NCBI RefSeq assembly: GCF_900112645.1
Contig: NZ_FOMO01000006.1
Coordinates: 186,001 to 250,000 of the forward strand
Direction of reading: 5' to 3'
DNA length: 64,000 nt
Source of the DNA: Phytopseudomonas straminea
GTDB lineage: Bacteria > Pseudomonadota > Gammaproteobacteria > Pseudomonadales > Pseudomonadaceae
Made by a program: the position numbers and the translations under genes. Shown here piece by piece: positions 34,210 through 42,451 of this stretch. Numbering within the stretch: the stretch's first letter is position 1; every line of letters begins with the position of its first letter. The notes beneath the pieces were generated by a model. The model was not told the DNA's origin, ran no database searches, and saw nothing but the letters and a program-made list of their open reading frames with translations.

Positions 34210-35523
34210 ATGACCGCCCGTGCCCACCCGCCGGTTCATAGCGCCGAGCATGCGCCCTCCTACTACGCCGCCAGCGTCAACCAGCAGCTCGACTTTCCGG
34301 TGCTGCAAGGCGAGCAGCGCGCCGACGTGTGCATCGTCGGCGGCGGGTTCTCGGGCCTGAACACGGCCATCGAGCTGGCTCAAAAAGGCCTGTCGGTGGT
34401 ACTGGTCGAAGCGCATCGCATCGGTTGGGGCGCCAGCGGGCGCAACGGTGGGCAACTGATTCGCGGCGTCGGCCATGGCGTCGAGCAGTTCGAATCGGTG
34501 ATCGGCAAGGACGGGGTGCGCGAGCTGAAACTGATGGGCCTGGAAGCGGTGGAGCTGGTGCGCCGGCGAGTCGCCCAGTTCGAGATCGCCTGCGACCTGA
34601 CCTGGGGCTACTGCGACCTAGCCAACAAGCCGCGCGACCTGGCCGGCTTCGCCGAGGATGCCGCAGAACTGCAGGGCCTCGGCTATCGCCACGAGCTGCG
34701 CCTGCTACAACCGGAACAGATGCACGAGGTGGTCGGCTCACAGCGCTATGTCGGCGGCATGATCGACATGGGCTCCGGGCATCTGCACCCCCTCAACCTG
34801 GCACTCGGCGAAGCCGCTGCTGCGCGGAGCCTGGGCGTGCGCCTTTTCGAGCATTCGCCGGCCATGCGCATCGACTATGGTAGCGAGATCCGCGTGCACA
34901 CCGCCCAGGGCGTGGTACGCGCCCCTCAACTGGTGCTGGCCTGCAACGCCTACATCCGCGACCTGAACCCGACACTGGGCGGCAAAGTGCTGCCCGCCGG
35001 CAGCTACATCATCGCCACCGAGCCGCTGAGCGAGGAGCAGGCCAGCGCGCTGATCCCGCAGAACATGGCGCTTTGCGACCAGCGGGTGGCCGTTGACTAT
35101 TATCGGCTTTCAGCCGACCGCCGCCTGCTGTTCGGCGGTGCCTGCCGATACTCCGGCACCGATCCGTCCGATATCGCCGCCTATATGCGGCCAAAGATGC
35201 TCGCGGTATTCCCGCAGTTGCAGGACGTGCGTATCGACTACCAGTGGGGCGGGATGATCGGCATCGGCGCCAATCGCCTGCCGCAGATCGGCCGCCTCAA
35301 GGATCAGCCCAACGTGTTCTACGCCCAGGCCTATGCGGGCCATGGCGTGAATGCCACGCACCTGGCCGGCAAGCTGCTCGCAGAAGCCATCGCCGGGCAA
35401 GCAGGCGGCGGCTTCGAGCTGTTCGCCAAGATGCCGCACATGACCTTTCCCGGCGGTCGCCATCTGCGCTCGCCGCTGCTGGCGCTGGGCATGCTCTGGC
35501 ACCGACTCAAGGAACTGGCCTGA
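34210..35523 (+). CDS. FAD-dependent gamma-glutamylpolyamine oxidoreductase (PauB-like)
   Basis: A 437-residue DAO-type flavoenzyme. The FAD motif is VCIVGGGFSGLNTAIEL (about 39-55), and GWGASGRNGGQLIRG follows, as in PuuB/PauB and related sarcosine-oxidase-like enzymes. The C-terminal YAQAYAGHGVNATHLAGKLL closes the FAD site. It probably oxidises gamma-glutamylated putrescine or cadaverine to the aldehyde, which the nearby KauB-type dehydrogenase could use. It resembles PA5309 (a PauB paralogue) and keeps its place after lrp. The ATG at 34210 is the family start. Confidence 0.88.
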   Translation: MTARAHPPVHSAEHAPSYYAASVNQQLDFPVLQGEQRADVCIVGGGFSGLNTAIELAQKGLSVVLVEAHRIGWGASGRNGGQLIRGVGHGVEQFESVIGKDGVRELKLMGLEAVELVRRRVAQFEIACDLTWGYCDLANKPRDLAGFAEDAAELQGLGYRHELRLLQPEQMHEVVGSQRYVGGMIDMGSGHLHPLNLALGEAAAARSLGVRLFEHSPAMRIDYGSEIRVHTAQGVVRAPQLVLACNAYIRDLNPTLGGKVLPAGSYIIATEPLSEEQASALIPQNMALCDQRVAVDYYRLSADRRLLFGGACRYSGTDPSDIAAYMRPKMLAVFPQLQDVRIDYQWGGMIGIGANRLPQIGRLKDQPNVFYAQAYAGHGVNATHLAGKLLAEAIAGQAGGGFELFAKMPHMTFPGGRHLRSPLLALGMLWHRLKELA

Positions 35524-35531
35524 TAGCGCTG

Positions 35532-35604
35532 GTAGCCTGCGTTTGAGCGCAGCGATACCCAGGAAAAGGGGTCCCGGGTATCGCTGCGCTCAACGCCGGG
35601 CTAC
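35532..35604. repeat. REP doublet (REPIN-like), GTAG type, copy 2
   Basis: It starts GTAGCCTGCGTTTGAGCGCA and ends GCCGGGCTAC, with AGCGATACCC and GGGTATCGCT pairing in the middle. It is the same family as 25248-25316. It fills the gap between two convergent stop codons. Confidence 0.85.
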
Positions 35605-35608
35605 CTGT

Positions 35609-35848
35609 CTAGAGTTTCCAGAACGGCAGCGTGGCTTCGCGCTGCGCCTGCTCGCGGCTCAGGCCGATGTCCTGCAGTTGAGCATCGCTGAGCTTGAGCA
35701 GCGCGCGCCGGGTGGTCAGGCGACGGATGAAACGCTGCCAGCGATGCGTCATTACCGTGCGCGCCGGCACCGCGGCCAGTCGCAGCCCGTTACCGCCTTC
35801 CAGCTCGCTGCCTTTCAAGGTCAATCGCACATCGCTCAGCCCGTTCAT
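35609..35848 (-). CDS. DUF1127 domain small protein
   Basis: A 79-residue basic protein. The C-terminal part, RRALLKLSDAQLQDIGLSRE followed by QAQREATLPFWKL, is the DUF1127 motif (LxxLsDxxLxDIGlsR) found in many small proteobacterial proteins, some of which bind RNA or affect phosphate and carbon metabolism. The ATG at 35848 has AGGAG seven bases upstream; the frame is open further up but without support. It is divergent from the MocR regulator gene, with a palindromic region between, so the regulator may control it. Confidence 0.85.
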   Translation of the reverse strand: MNGLSDVRLTLKGSELEGGNGLRLAAVPARTVMTHRWQRFIRRLTTRRALLKLSDAQLQDIGLSREQAQREATLPFWKL

Positions 35849-35934
35849 GTCGCTCTCCTGCGCATTGAGGTCATGGGAGATCATGATGGCGGTCAGCGAA
35901 AAAGCATGACAGATGCAAAGAAAGGGAATTAAAT

Positions 35935-35991
35935 CCATACAGATTAACCATCGAGTGAACTGAATGGTTCCGCGAAGAGCCATCTGTATGG
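35935..35991. promoter_or_regulatory. Nested palindrome upstream of the MocR gene, candidate operator
   Basis: An outer pair CCATACAGAT (35935-35944) and ATCTGTATGG (35982-35991) encloses an inner pair AACCAT (35946-35951) and ATGGTT (35964-35969). A further direct ATACAG lies at 36010-36015. The array sits between the divergent DUF1127 and MocR genes. MocR dimers often bind such spaced repeats at their own promoters, so autoregulation is plausible. Confidence 0.6.
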
Positions 35992-36025
35992 TTCAACTGG
36001 CTCCCTTGCATACAGGTGCGTGAAC

Positions 36026-37459
36026 ATGACCCTCTATACCAACCTGGCCGACCTGATTGGCGAACGCATCGAGCAGGGCCTTTACCGGCCGGGCGACCGC
36101 CTGCCCTCGGTGCGCGCCCTGAGCCAGGAGCACGGAGTCAGCCTGAGTACCGTGCAGCAGGCCTACCGCCACCTGGAAGACCGCGGCCTGGCGCTACCGA
36201 AACCGAAATCCGGCTACTTCGTGCCGCAAGGCCGCGACAAGCCGGCGCTGCCGAAGATCAGCCGGGCGCCGCAACGCCCCGTGGACGTCTCGCAGTGGGA
36301 TCAGGTGCTGGAACAGATCGCCCCTTCGCCACGCAATGATTTTGTCCAGCTGGGCCGCGGCCGCCCGGACATCGACAGCCCGACGCTCAAGCCCCTGTTG
36401 CGTGCGTTGTCGCGGCTGAGCCGCAAGCAGGACCTGCACACCCTGACCTACGGCAGCATCTACGGTGACGTGCGCCTGCGCGAACAGGTCGCCCGCCTGA
36501 CCCTGGACTCCGGCTGCCAGCTGACCTATGAGGACATAGTCATCACCACCGGATGCCACGAGGCGCTGTCGGCGGCGATCCGGGCGATCTGCGTGCCGGG
36601 CGATATCGTCGCCGTCGATTCGCCGAGCTTCCACGGCGTGATGCAGGCACTCAAAGGCTTCGGCATGAAGGCTCTGGAGTTGCCCACCGACCCGCTCACC
36701 GGCATCAGCCTCGAGGCGCTGGAGCTGGCCCTGGAACAATGGCCGATCAAAGCCATTCAGCTCACCCCCAACTGCAACAACCCGCTGGGCTACATCATGC
36801 CCGAGGCCAACAAGCGCGCTCTGCTGGCCCTCGCCCAGCGCCACGACGTGGCGATCATCGAGGACGACGTGTACGGCGAGCTGGCCTTTCACTACCCGCG
36901 CCCACGCACCATCAAATCCTACGATGACGACGGCCGCGTGCTGTTGTGCAGCTCGTTTTCCAAGACCCTGGCGCCCGGCTTCCGTGTCGGCTGGATCGCG
37001 CCAGGCCGCTACCTCGACCAGGTGCTGCACATGAAATACCTGGGCACCGGCGCCACCGCACAGCTGCCGCAACTGGCGCTGGCCGAATACATCGAAGGCG
37101 GCCACTACGAACCGCACCTGCGCCGCATGCGCGGCCAGTACGCACGCAACCTGGAACAGATGAGCGACTGGGTCAGCCGCTACTTTCCGCCTTCGGTGCG
37201 GGTCAGCCGGCCCCAGGGCAGCTTCATGCTGTGGGTCGAGATGCCCGAGGGTTTCGACAGCCAGCGCCTGAACCGCGAACTGGCTGCGCACAAGATCCAG
37301 GTCGCACCGGGCAGCATCTTTTCCGCCGCCGGCAAGTACCGCAATTGCCTGCGCATGAACTACGCCACGCGCCCCAGCCCGATCATCGAGGCAGCGGTGC
37401 GCAAGGTGGGCGAAACCGTCGCGACCATGCTGGAAGAGTCACCACCGCCGAGAAACTGA
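36026..37459 (+). CDS. MocR-type GntR regulator with aminotransferase domain
   Basis: A 477-residue regulator. The GntR winged helix is at about 1-70 (RPGDRLPSVRALSQEHGVSL) and is fused to a fold-type I aminotransferase-like domain with the PLP lysine K313 (SSFSKTLAPGFR). PLP, or an amino-acid-PLP adduct, is the usual effector. The ATG at 36026 has AGG nine bases upstream and is preferred to the GTG at 36020. Targets are unknown; the divergent DUF1127 gene and its own promoter are the best candidates, given the palindromes between them. Confidence 0.92.
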   Translation: MTLYTNLADLIGERIEQGLYRPGDRLPSVRALSQEHGVSLSTVQQAYRHLEDRGLALPKPKSGYFVPQGRDKPALPKISRAPQRPVDVSQWDQVLEQIAPSPRNDFVQLGRGRPDIDSPTLKPLLRALSRLSRKQDLHTLTYGSIYGDVRLREQVARLTLDSGCQLTYEDIVITTGCHEALSAAIRAICVPGDIVAVDSPSFHGVMQALKGFGMKALELPTDPLTGISLEALELALEQWPIKAIQLTPNCNNPLGYIMPEANKRALLALAQRHDVAIIEDDVYGELAFHYPRPRTIKSYDDDGRVLLCSSFSKTLAPGFRVGWIAPGRYLDQVLHMKYLGTGATAQLPQLALAEYIEGGHYEPHLRRMRGQYARNLEQMSDWVSRYFPPSVRVSRPQGSFMLWVEMPEGFDSQRLNRELAAHKIQVAPGSIFSAAGKYRNCLRMNYATRPSPIIEAAVRKVGETVATMLEESPPPRN

Positions 37460-37521
37460 ATCTTTCCCGGCGCAGCAGCGTCCTATCAGCACATCCGGAC
37501 AGCCGATTGGAGGCTGCAACT

Positions 37522-39075
37522 GTGCCCTTGCGCGTGCTCTTTATCGCCCTGCTGATTCTCGGCGGCTGTACCAACCAGGTGCCCATCGTGCCCAGCCAGG
37601 CCATTCCCGCGGCCGAGTCGTCATTCGGCGCCGGGCTCGAAGCGCGCGCCGCCGAGCATCAGGGGCACTCCGGCTTTCGCCTGCTGCCGGCCAGCAACGA
37701 AGCCTTCGCCGCCCGTGCCGAACTGATTCGCGCCGCGCAGCACAGCCTCGATCTGCAGTACTACATCGTGCACGACGGCCTGAGCACCCGCGCACTGGTC
37801 AAGGAGCTGCTGCAAGCCGCCGACCGTGGTGTGCGCATCCGCATCCTGCTCGACGACACTACCAGCGACGGCGAGGACTACAAGATCGCCCTGTTGGCCG
37901 CCCATCCAAATATCGAAATCCGCGTGTTCAACCCGCTGCACCTGGGGCGCCTGACCGGCGTGACGCGAGTGATCGGCCGCGGCCTGAATCTCTCCCAGCA
38001 GCACCGGCGCATGCACAACAAGCTGTGGCTGGCCGACAGCGCGGCGGCCATCGTCGGCGGGCGCAACCTGGGCGATGAGTATTTCGATGCCGAGCCGAAC
38101 ATGAACTTCACCGACATCGACATGCTCGCCGTCGGCCCGGTGGCCCACGACCTGGCGCAAAGTTTCGACCAGTACTGGAACAGCCGGCTGAGCCAGCCTA
38201 TCGAGGAATTCGTCTGGCGCCAGCCCTCGCTGAAAACCCTCGACAAGGCGCGCAAGGGCCTGCGCGAATACCTCGACACCGCCCGCGTCGAGCAGCCCGA
38301 ACTCTACGAACGCCTGCTCGCCTATCAGCACACGCCGAAGCTGAACGTCTGGCTCGACGAGCTGATCTGGGCACCCGGCATCGCCCTGTGGGACGCACCG
38401 AGCAAAGTGCTGGCCAGCGGCGAACCAGACCCGCATCTGCTGCTCACCACGCAGCTCGCGCCGCACATCCAGGCGGCCAAGAGCGATCTGGTGATGGTCT
38501 CCGCCTACTTCGTGCCAGCGCCGGCCGGCCTGGAGTACCTGATCGGCCTGGCCGACAACGGCGTGGAGATCCGCCTGCTGACCAATGCCCTGGAAGCCAC
38601 CGACGTGCCGGCGGTACATGGCGGCTACGCGCCCTATCGCCAGGAAATGCTCGAACATGGCATGCGTCTGTACGAGTTACGCAGCGAACCAGGCGCCGAT
38701 TCGCCGCCGGCCTACAGCCTCAGTGGCAGCTCCAATTCCAGCCTGCACAGCAAGGCCATCGTCATCGACAAGCAGAAATCCTTCGTTGGCTCCTTCAACG
38801 TCGACCCGCGCTCGGTGCTGTGGAATACCGAGGTCGGCGTACTGGTCGACAGCCCGAAGCTGGCCGCTTACCTGCGCGAGCTGGCCCTGCAGGGCATGAA
38901 ACCGTCGGTGAGCTACGAGGTGCGCCTACAGCACGACGCCAACGGCGCGACGCGGATGGTCTGGATCGGCGAGGACGACGGCAAGGAATTCGTCCTCACC
39001 GAGGAACCCGGCAGCCGCTGGCGGCGCTTCAATGCCTGGTTCGCACGGGCCATCGGCCTGGAGAAAATGCTATAG
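37522..39075 (+). CDS. Phospholipase D-like lipoprotein (cardiolipin synthase-like)
   Basis: A 517-residue protein with two HKD catalytic motifs: H165-K167-D172 (HNKLWLAD) and H409-K411-D416 (HSKAIVID), both complete. The N-terminus is a lipoprotein signal with lipobox LGGC and acylated Cys16, so the enzyme should be anchored in the envelope. The two-domain arrangement resembles YmdC/ClsC-type phosphatidyltransferases. The start is GTG at 37522 with GGAGG nine bases upstream; the frame is open for hundreds of bases upstream inside the MocR gene, but only as a shadow. Its end overlaps the convergent MFS gene by 6 bp. Confidence 0.9.
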   Translation: MPLRVLFIALLILGGCTNQVPIVPSQAIPAAESSFGAGLEARAAEHQGHSGFRLLPASNEAFAARAELIRAAQHSLDLQYYIVHDGLSTRALVKELLQAADRGVRIRILLDDTTSDGEDYKIALLAAHPNIEIRVFNPLHLGRLTGVTRVIGRGLNLSQQHRRMHNKLWLADSAAAIVGGRNLGDEYFDAEPNMNFTDIDMLAVGPVAHDLAQSFDQYWNSRLSQPIEEFVWRQPSLKTLDKARKGLREYLDTARVEQPELYERLLAYQHTPKLNVWLDELIWAPGIALWDAPSKVLASGEPDPHLLLTTQLAPHIQAAKSDLVMVSAYFVPAPAGLEYLIGLADNGVEIRLLTNALEATDVPAVHGGYAPYRQEMLEHGMRLYELRSEPGADSPPAYSLSGSSNSSLHSKAIVIDKQKSFVGSFNVDPRSVLWNTEVGVLVDSPKLAAYLRELALQGMKPSVSYEVRLQHDANGATRMVWIGEDDGKEFVLTEEPGSRWRRFNAWFARAIGLEKML

Positions 39076-40212
39076 CGCGACGCGCTCGTCGAAGGCGTGG
39101 GGCCGCCAGGCCAACCAGATAAAGGCTGCCGCGCCGACCGCCATCAGCATCGGCAATGCATGTCCGCTGATCCATTGGCTGACCGCGCCGGTAGCCAGCG
39201 GCCCGACCAGGCAGCCAATGCCCCACAACTGCGCCACATGGGCATTGGCGCGCACCAGCTGATCGTCACGAAAACGTTCGCCGATGAGAATCAGCGACAG
39301 GGTGAACAGACCACCCGCACTGGCGCCGAACAGCACCAACACCGGCCAGATCACCGGCGTATGCAACAGCAGCGGAATGCCCAGGCTGGAGAGCAGCAGC
39401 ACCACGCCGCATAGGCGGAATAGCGTCACCCGCGAGATGCGGTCGGCAAGCAGGCCGATGGGCAGCTGCAGCACCGCATCACCCACCACCACTACGCTGG
39501 CCATGAACAGCGCCACTTCCTGGGTAAAGCCCTGGCGCAGCCCGTAGATCGGCAACAGGGTTAGCATCATCGCCTCGAAGGCGGCAAACAGCATCACTGC
39601 CCAGGCGATGGCCGGCATGCGCTGGCAGAACACCAACAGGCCACGCCCGGACGCGCTGTGGGCATCGACCACCGGTGCGCCGGTGCGGCCGATCAGCAGC
39701 AGCGAGCCGCCGACCAACAGCGACACGCCAAACCAGAAGCCCAGGTCGGTATCGGTGCCCAGCACGCTAAGCAGCAGCGGCCCGCACAGCTGGCTCAGGG
39801 CGTAGCCGGTGCCATACAGCGCCACCAGCCGGCCGCGCCACTTCTCCACCGCCAGTTGGTTGATCCAGCTCTCGCCGAGAATGAACACCACGGTCAGGGT
39901 CACGCCCAACAATAGGCGCAGCACAATCCAGACGGGATAGCTCTGCAGCAGCGCCAGGCCGGTGACCGACAGCGCGCCGGCCAGCAGACAGAATTGCATC
40001 AGCCGTGGCGTCGGGCAGCGCGCGGCCAGCCCGCCAGCCAGCGAGGCGCCTAGCAGCACGCCGATGGCCGGCGTGGCCGCCATGATGCCGATGGCGAACG
40101 AGCCATAGCCCCAACTCTCCAGGCGCAGCGACACCAGCGGCATGGTCACGCCCATGGCCAGACCGATACTGATCACCGCCAGGCAGACGGCGAAGTAGGT
40201 TCCCCAACGCAT
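39070..40212 (-). CDS. MFS transporter (YcaD-like)
   Basis: A 380-residue carrier with 12 predicted membrane segments. The loop after segment 2 reads GGLAARCPTPRLM and the central loop is GRTGAPVVDAHSASGRG. Length and pattern resemble the YcaD/YfkF-type major facilitator proteins of unknown substrate. The ATG at 40212 begins MRWGTYFAVCLAVISIGLA. It lies downstream of kauB on the same strand behind a long hairpin, so it may be transcribed separately. Confidence 0.88.
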   Translation of the reverse strand: MRWGTYFAVCLAVISIGLAMGVTMPLVSLRLESWGYGSFAIGIMAATPAIGVLLGASLAGGLAARCPTPRLMQFCLLAGALSVTGLALLQSYPVWIVLRLLLGVTLTVVFILGESWINQLAVEKWRGRLVALYGTGYALSQLCGPLLLSVLGTDTDLGFWFGVSLLVGGSLLLIGRTGAPVVDAHSASGRGLLVFCQRMPAIAWAVMLFAAFEAMMLTLLPIYGLRQGFTQEVALFMASVVVVGDAVLQLPIGLLADRISRVTLFRLCGVVLLLSSLGIPLLLHTPVIWPVLVLFGASAGGLFTLSLILIGERFRDDQLVRANAHVAQLWGIGCLVGPLATGAVSQWISGHALPMLMAVGAAAFIWLAWRPHAFDERVAL

Positions 40213-40233
40213 TACTGACTCCCTCGAAACACA

Positions 40234-40260
40234 GCGGCCGGGCTCTGGGAGCCCGGCCGC
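40234..40260 (-). terminator. Strong GC hairpin between kauB and the MFS gene
   Basis: GCGGCCGGGCTC and GAGCCCGGCCGC form a perfect 12-base stem with a three-base loop, 45 bases after the kauB stop. There is no clear U tract on either strand, so termination is only probable. Confidence 0.55.
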
Positions 40261-40305
40261 CGGCTTGCTCAGGCCCGCCGACTGGCGGGCCTCATCCGTG
40301 CAGGA

Positions 40306-41799
40306 TCAGAGTTTGATCCAGGTGGCTTTCAGTTCGGTGTACTTATCGAAGGCGTGCAGAGACTTGTCACGGCCGTTGCCCGACTGCTTGAAGCCACCGA
40401 ACGGCGCGGTCATGTCGCCGCCGTCGTACTGGTTGACCCACACGCTGCCGGCGCGCAGAGCGCGGGCGGTCAGGTGCGCCTTGGAGATATCCGCGGTCCA
40501 CACCGCGGCGGCCAGGCCATACACGGTGTCGTTTGCGATCTGCACGGCTTGCTCGGCGCTGTCGAAGCCGATCACCGAGAGCACCGGCCCGAAGATTTCC
40601 TCGCGAGCGATGGTCATGGCATTGGTCACGCCGTCGAAGATGGTCGGCTCGACATAGGTGCCGCCGCTCTCCTCCAGGGTGCGCTTGCCGCCGATCAGCA
40701 GCTTGGCGCCATCCTTGTGGCCGGCCTCGATGTAACGCAGCACGGTGTCCATCTGCTGAGTATCGACCAGGGCGCCGACGTTGGTGTCCGGGTCCAGCGG
40801 GTTGCCGGCCTTCCAGCCTTTCAGGGCCTCGACCACCATCGGCAGGAAGCGCTCCTTGATGGAGTTTTCCACCAGCAGGCGCGAGCCCGCGGTGCACACT
40901 TCGCCCTGGTTGAAGGCGATGGCACTGGCCGCAGATTCAGCAGCGGCCTTGAGATCCGGCGCATCGGCGAACACGATGTTGGGGCTCTTGCCACCGGCCT
41001 CCAGCCATACGCGCTTCATGTTCGATTCGCCGGCATAGATCATCAGTTGCTTGGCGATCTTGGTCGAGCCGGTGAACACGATGGTGTCGACATCCATATG
41101 CAGGGCCAGGGCCTTGCCGGCGGTGTGACCATAACCGGGCAGCACGTTGAACACACCGGCCGGGATTCCGGCTTCGATGGCCAATTGGGCGACGCGGATG
41201 GCGGTCAGCGGCGATTTCTCGGACGGTTTAAGGATCACCGAATTACCGGTGGCCAGGGCCGGGCCGAGCTTCCAGCTGGACATCAGCAGCGGGAAGTTCC
41301 AAGGCACGATGGCTGCCACAACGCCGACCGGCTCGCGGGTCACAAGACCGAGCTGGTCATGGGGCGTCGGCGCGACTTCGTCGTAAACCTTGTCGATCGC
41401 CTCGGCGCTCCAACGGATGGCATTGGCCGCCGCCGGTATATCGATGCCCAGCGAATCGCTGATCGGCTTGCCCATGTCGAGGGTTTCCAGCAGCGCCAGC
41501 TCTTCGGCGTTGGCCATCAGCAGCTCGGCGAAGCGGATCATCTTGGACTTGCGCTTGGCCGGGGCGATACGCGACCACACGCCGGAATCGAAGGCGGCGC
41601 GCGCCGACTTCACCGCCAGTTCGGCGTCCGCCAGGTCGCAACTAGCGACCTGGCCCAGCACCCGGCCATCGACCGGGCTGATGCATTCGAAGGTTTCACC
41701 GCTCTGCGCAGACTGGTACTCGCCCTGCACGAAGGCGCGGGTCTCGATTTTCAGATCCTTTGCACGCTGCTCCCAGTCGGTACGGGTCAAACGGGTCAT
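40306..41799 (-). CDS. kauB: Aldehyde dehydrogenase of polyamine catabolism (KauB/PauC type)
   Basis: A 497-residue NAD(P)-dependent aldehyde dehydrogenase. The active site has N168, E267 (LEAGGKSP) and C302 (GEVCTAGSR). The sequence and length fit P. aeruginosa PA5312, KauB/PauC, which oxidises 4-guanidinobutyraldehyde and gamma-glutamyl-aminoaldehydes. It would act on the product of PauB-type oxidases such as the one at 34.2 kb. The ATG at 41799 has AGAGGATG upstream. It is divergent from the cupin gene. Confidence 0.92.
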   Translation of the reverse strand: MTRLTRTDWEQRAKDLKIETRAFVQGEYQSAQSGETFECISPVDGRVLGQVASCDLADAELAVKSARAAFDSGVWSRIAPAKRKSKMIRFAELLMANAEELALLETLDMGKPISDSLGIDIPAAANAIRWSAEAIDKVYDEVAPTPHDQLGLVTREPVGVVAAIVPWNFPLLMSSWKLGPALATGNSVILKPSEKSPLTAIRVAQLAIEAGIPAGVFNVLPGYGHTAGKALALHMDVDTIVFTGSTKIAKQLMIYAGESNMKRVWLEAGGKSPNIVFADAPDLKAAAESAASAIAFNQGEVCTAGSRLLVENSIKERFLPMVVEALKGWKAGNPLDPDTNVGALVDTQQMDTVLRYIEAGHKDGAKLLIGGKRTLEESGGTYVEPTIFDGVTNAMTIAREEIFGPVLSVIGFDSAEQAVQIANDTVYGLAAAVWTADISKAHLTARALRAGSVWVNQYDGGDMTAPFGGFKQSGNGRDKSLHAFDKYTELKATWIKL

Positions 41800-42046
41800 C
41801 TGATCATCCTCTTTCGTCGGTGAAGGCGCGCGGGCGCCTGCGGTGGCCCCAAGGGCCTCGGAAACTGCGAGCCACACTAAACCAGCGCTCGCAGGATTTT
41901 CAATATTCTTGACACTTGGTGGCCAAACGCCTTGCTGCGTTCATTTTTTTAAACATAGACTCGGCCCGTGCCTGCCGCGGCATTCAGCCCTTTCGCCGCA
42001 CGCGGCATGATCGCCAACGTCCTCTGAATAACCATGGAACGTGCAG

Positions 42047-42406
42047 ATGAACATCCAGCAGATCGTCGATTTCGCCCACAGCGCTGGTAGCGCCGAAAGC
42101 TACCGCCCCGCCGCCGAGAAGATCCTCAAGGGCGACCCGCAGCAGCAGGTGCGCAACCATTACTTGAGCCCCTGCGGGCAATTCAATACGGGGATCTGGG
42201 AGGGTGAGGTCGGCCAGTGGACGGTGAATTACACCGAGCACGAATACTGCGAGATCCTGCAGGGCGTGTCGGTGCTGCGTGATCACGACGGCAATGCCAA
42301 GACCGTGCGCGCCGGTGACCGCTTCGTGATACCGGCTGGCTTTACCGGCACGTGGGAAGTGCTGGAGACCTGCCGCAAGGTCTACGTGATCTTCGAACAG
42401 GCCTAA
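42047..42406 (+). CDS. Cupin-domain protein
   Basis: A 119-residue single-domain cupin. The pattern WTVNYTEHEYCEILQGVSVL and AGDRFVIPAGFTGTWE is the RmlC-type barrel described as DUF861-like. A metal-binding set of His and Glu residues is only partly visible. It is divergent from kauB, as the small cupin gene near PA5310 is in PAO1, so a role linked to polyamine catabolism is possible but unproven. The ATG at 42047 is preferred to the GTG at 42041. Confidence 0.8.
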   Translation: MNIQQIVDFAHSAGSAESYRPAAEKILKGDPQQQVRNHYLSPCGQFNTGIWEGEVGQWTVNYTEHEYCEILQGVSVLRDHDGNAKTVRAGDRFVIPAGFTGTWEVLETCRKVYVIFEQA

Positions 42407-42412
42407 GGCCAG

Positions 42413-42445
42413 GCCCCGGGCCGGTTACGGTAACCGGCCCGGGGC
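42413..42445. terminator. 33-bp perfect palindrome between convergent genes
   Basis: The 16-base arm GCCCCGGGCCGGTTAC is followed by one base and its exact complement GTAACCGGCCCGGGGC. It fills the gap between the cupin and opuCA stop codons. A bidirectional terminator is likely, but no U tract follows on either side. Confidence 0.65.
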
Positions 42446-42451
42446 GAAGCA

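Noticed and set aside
36946..37521. N-terminal extension of the phospholipase D-like protein into the MocR gene
   Set aside because: The lipoprotein signal begins at the GTG at 37522 with a good Shine-Dalgarno; upstream codons are a shadow of the MocR gene.
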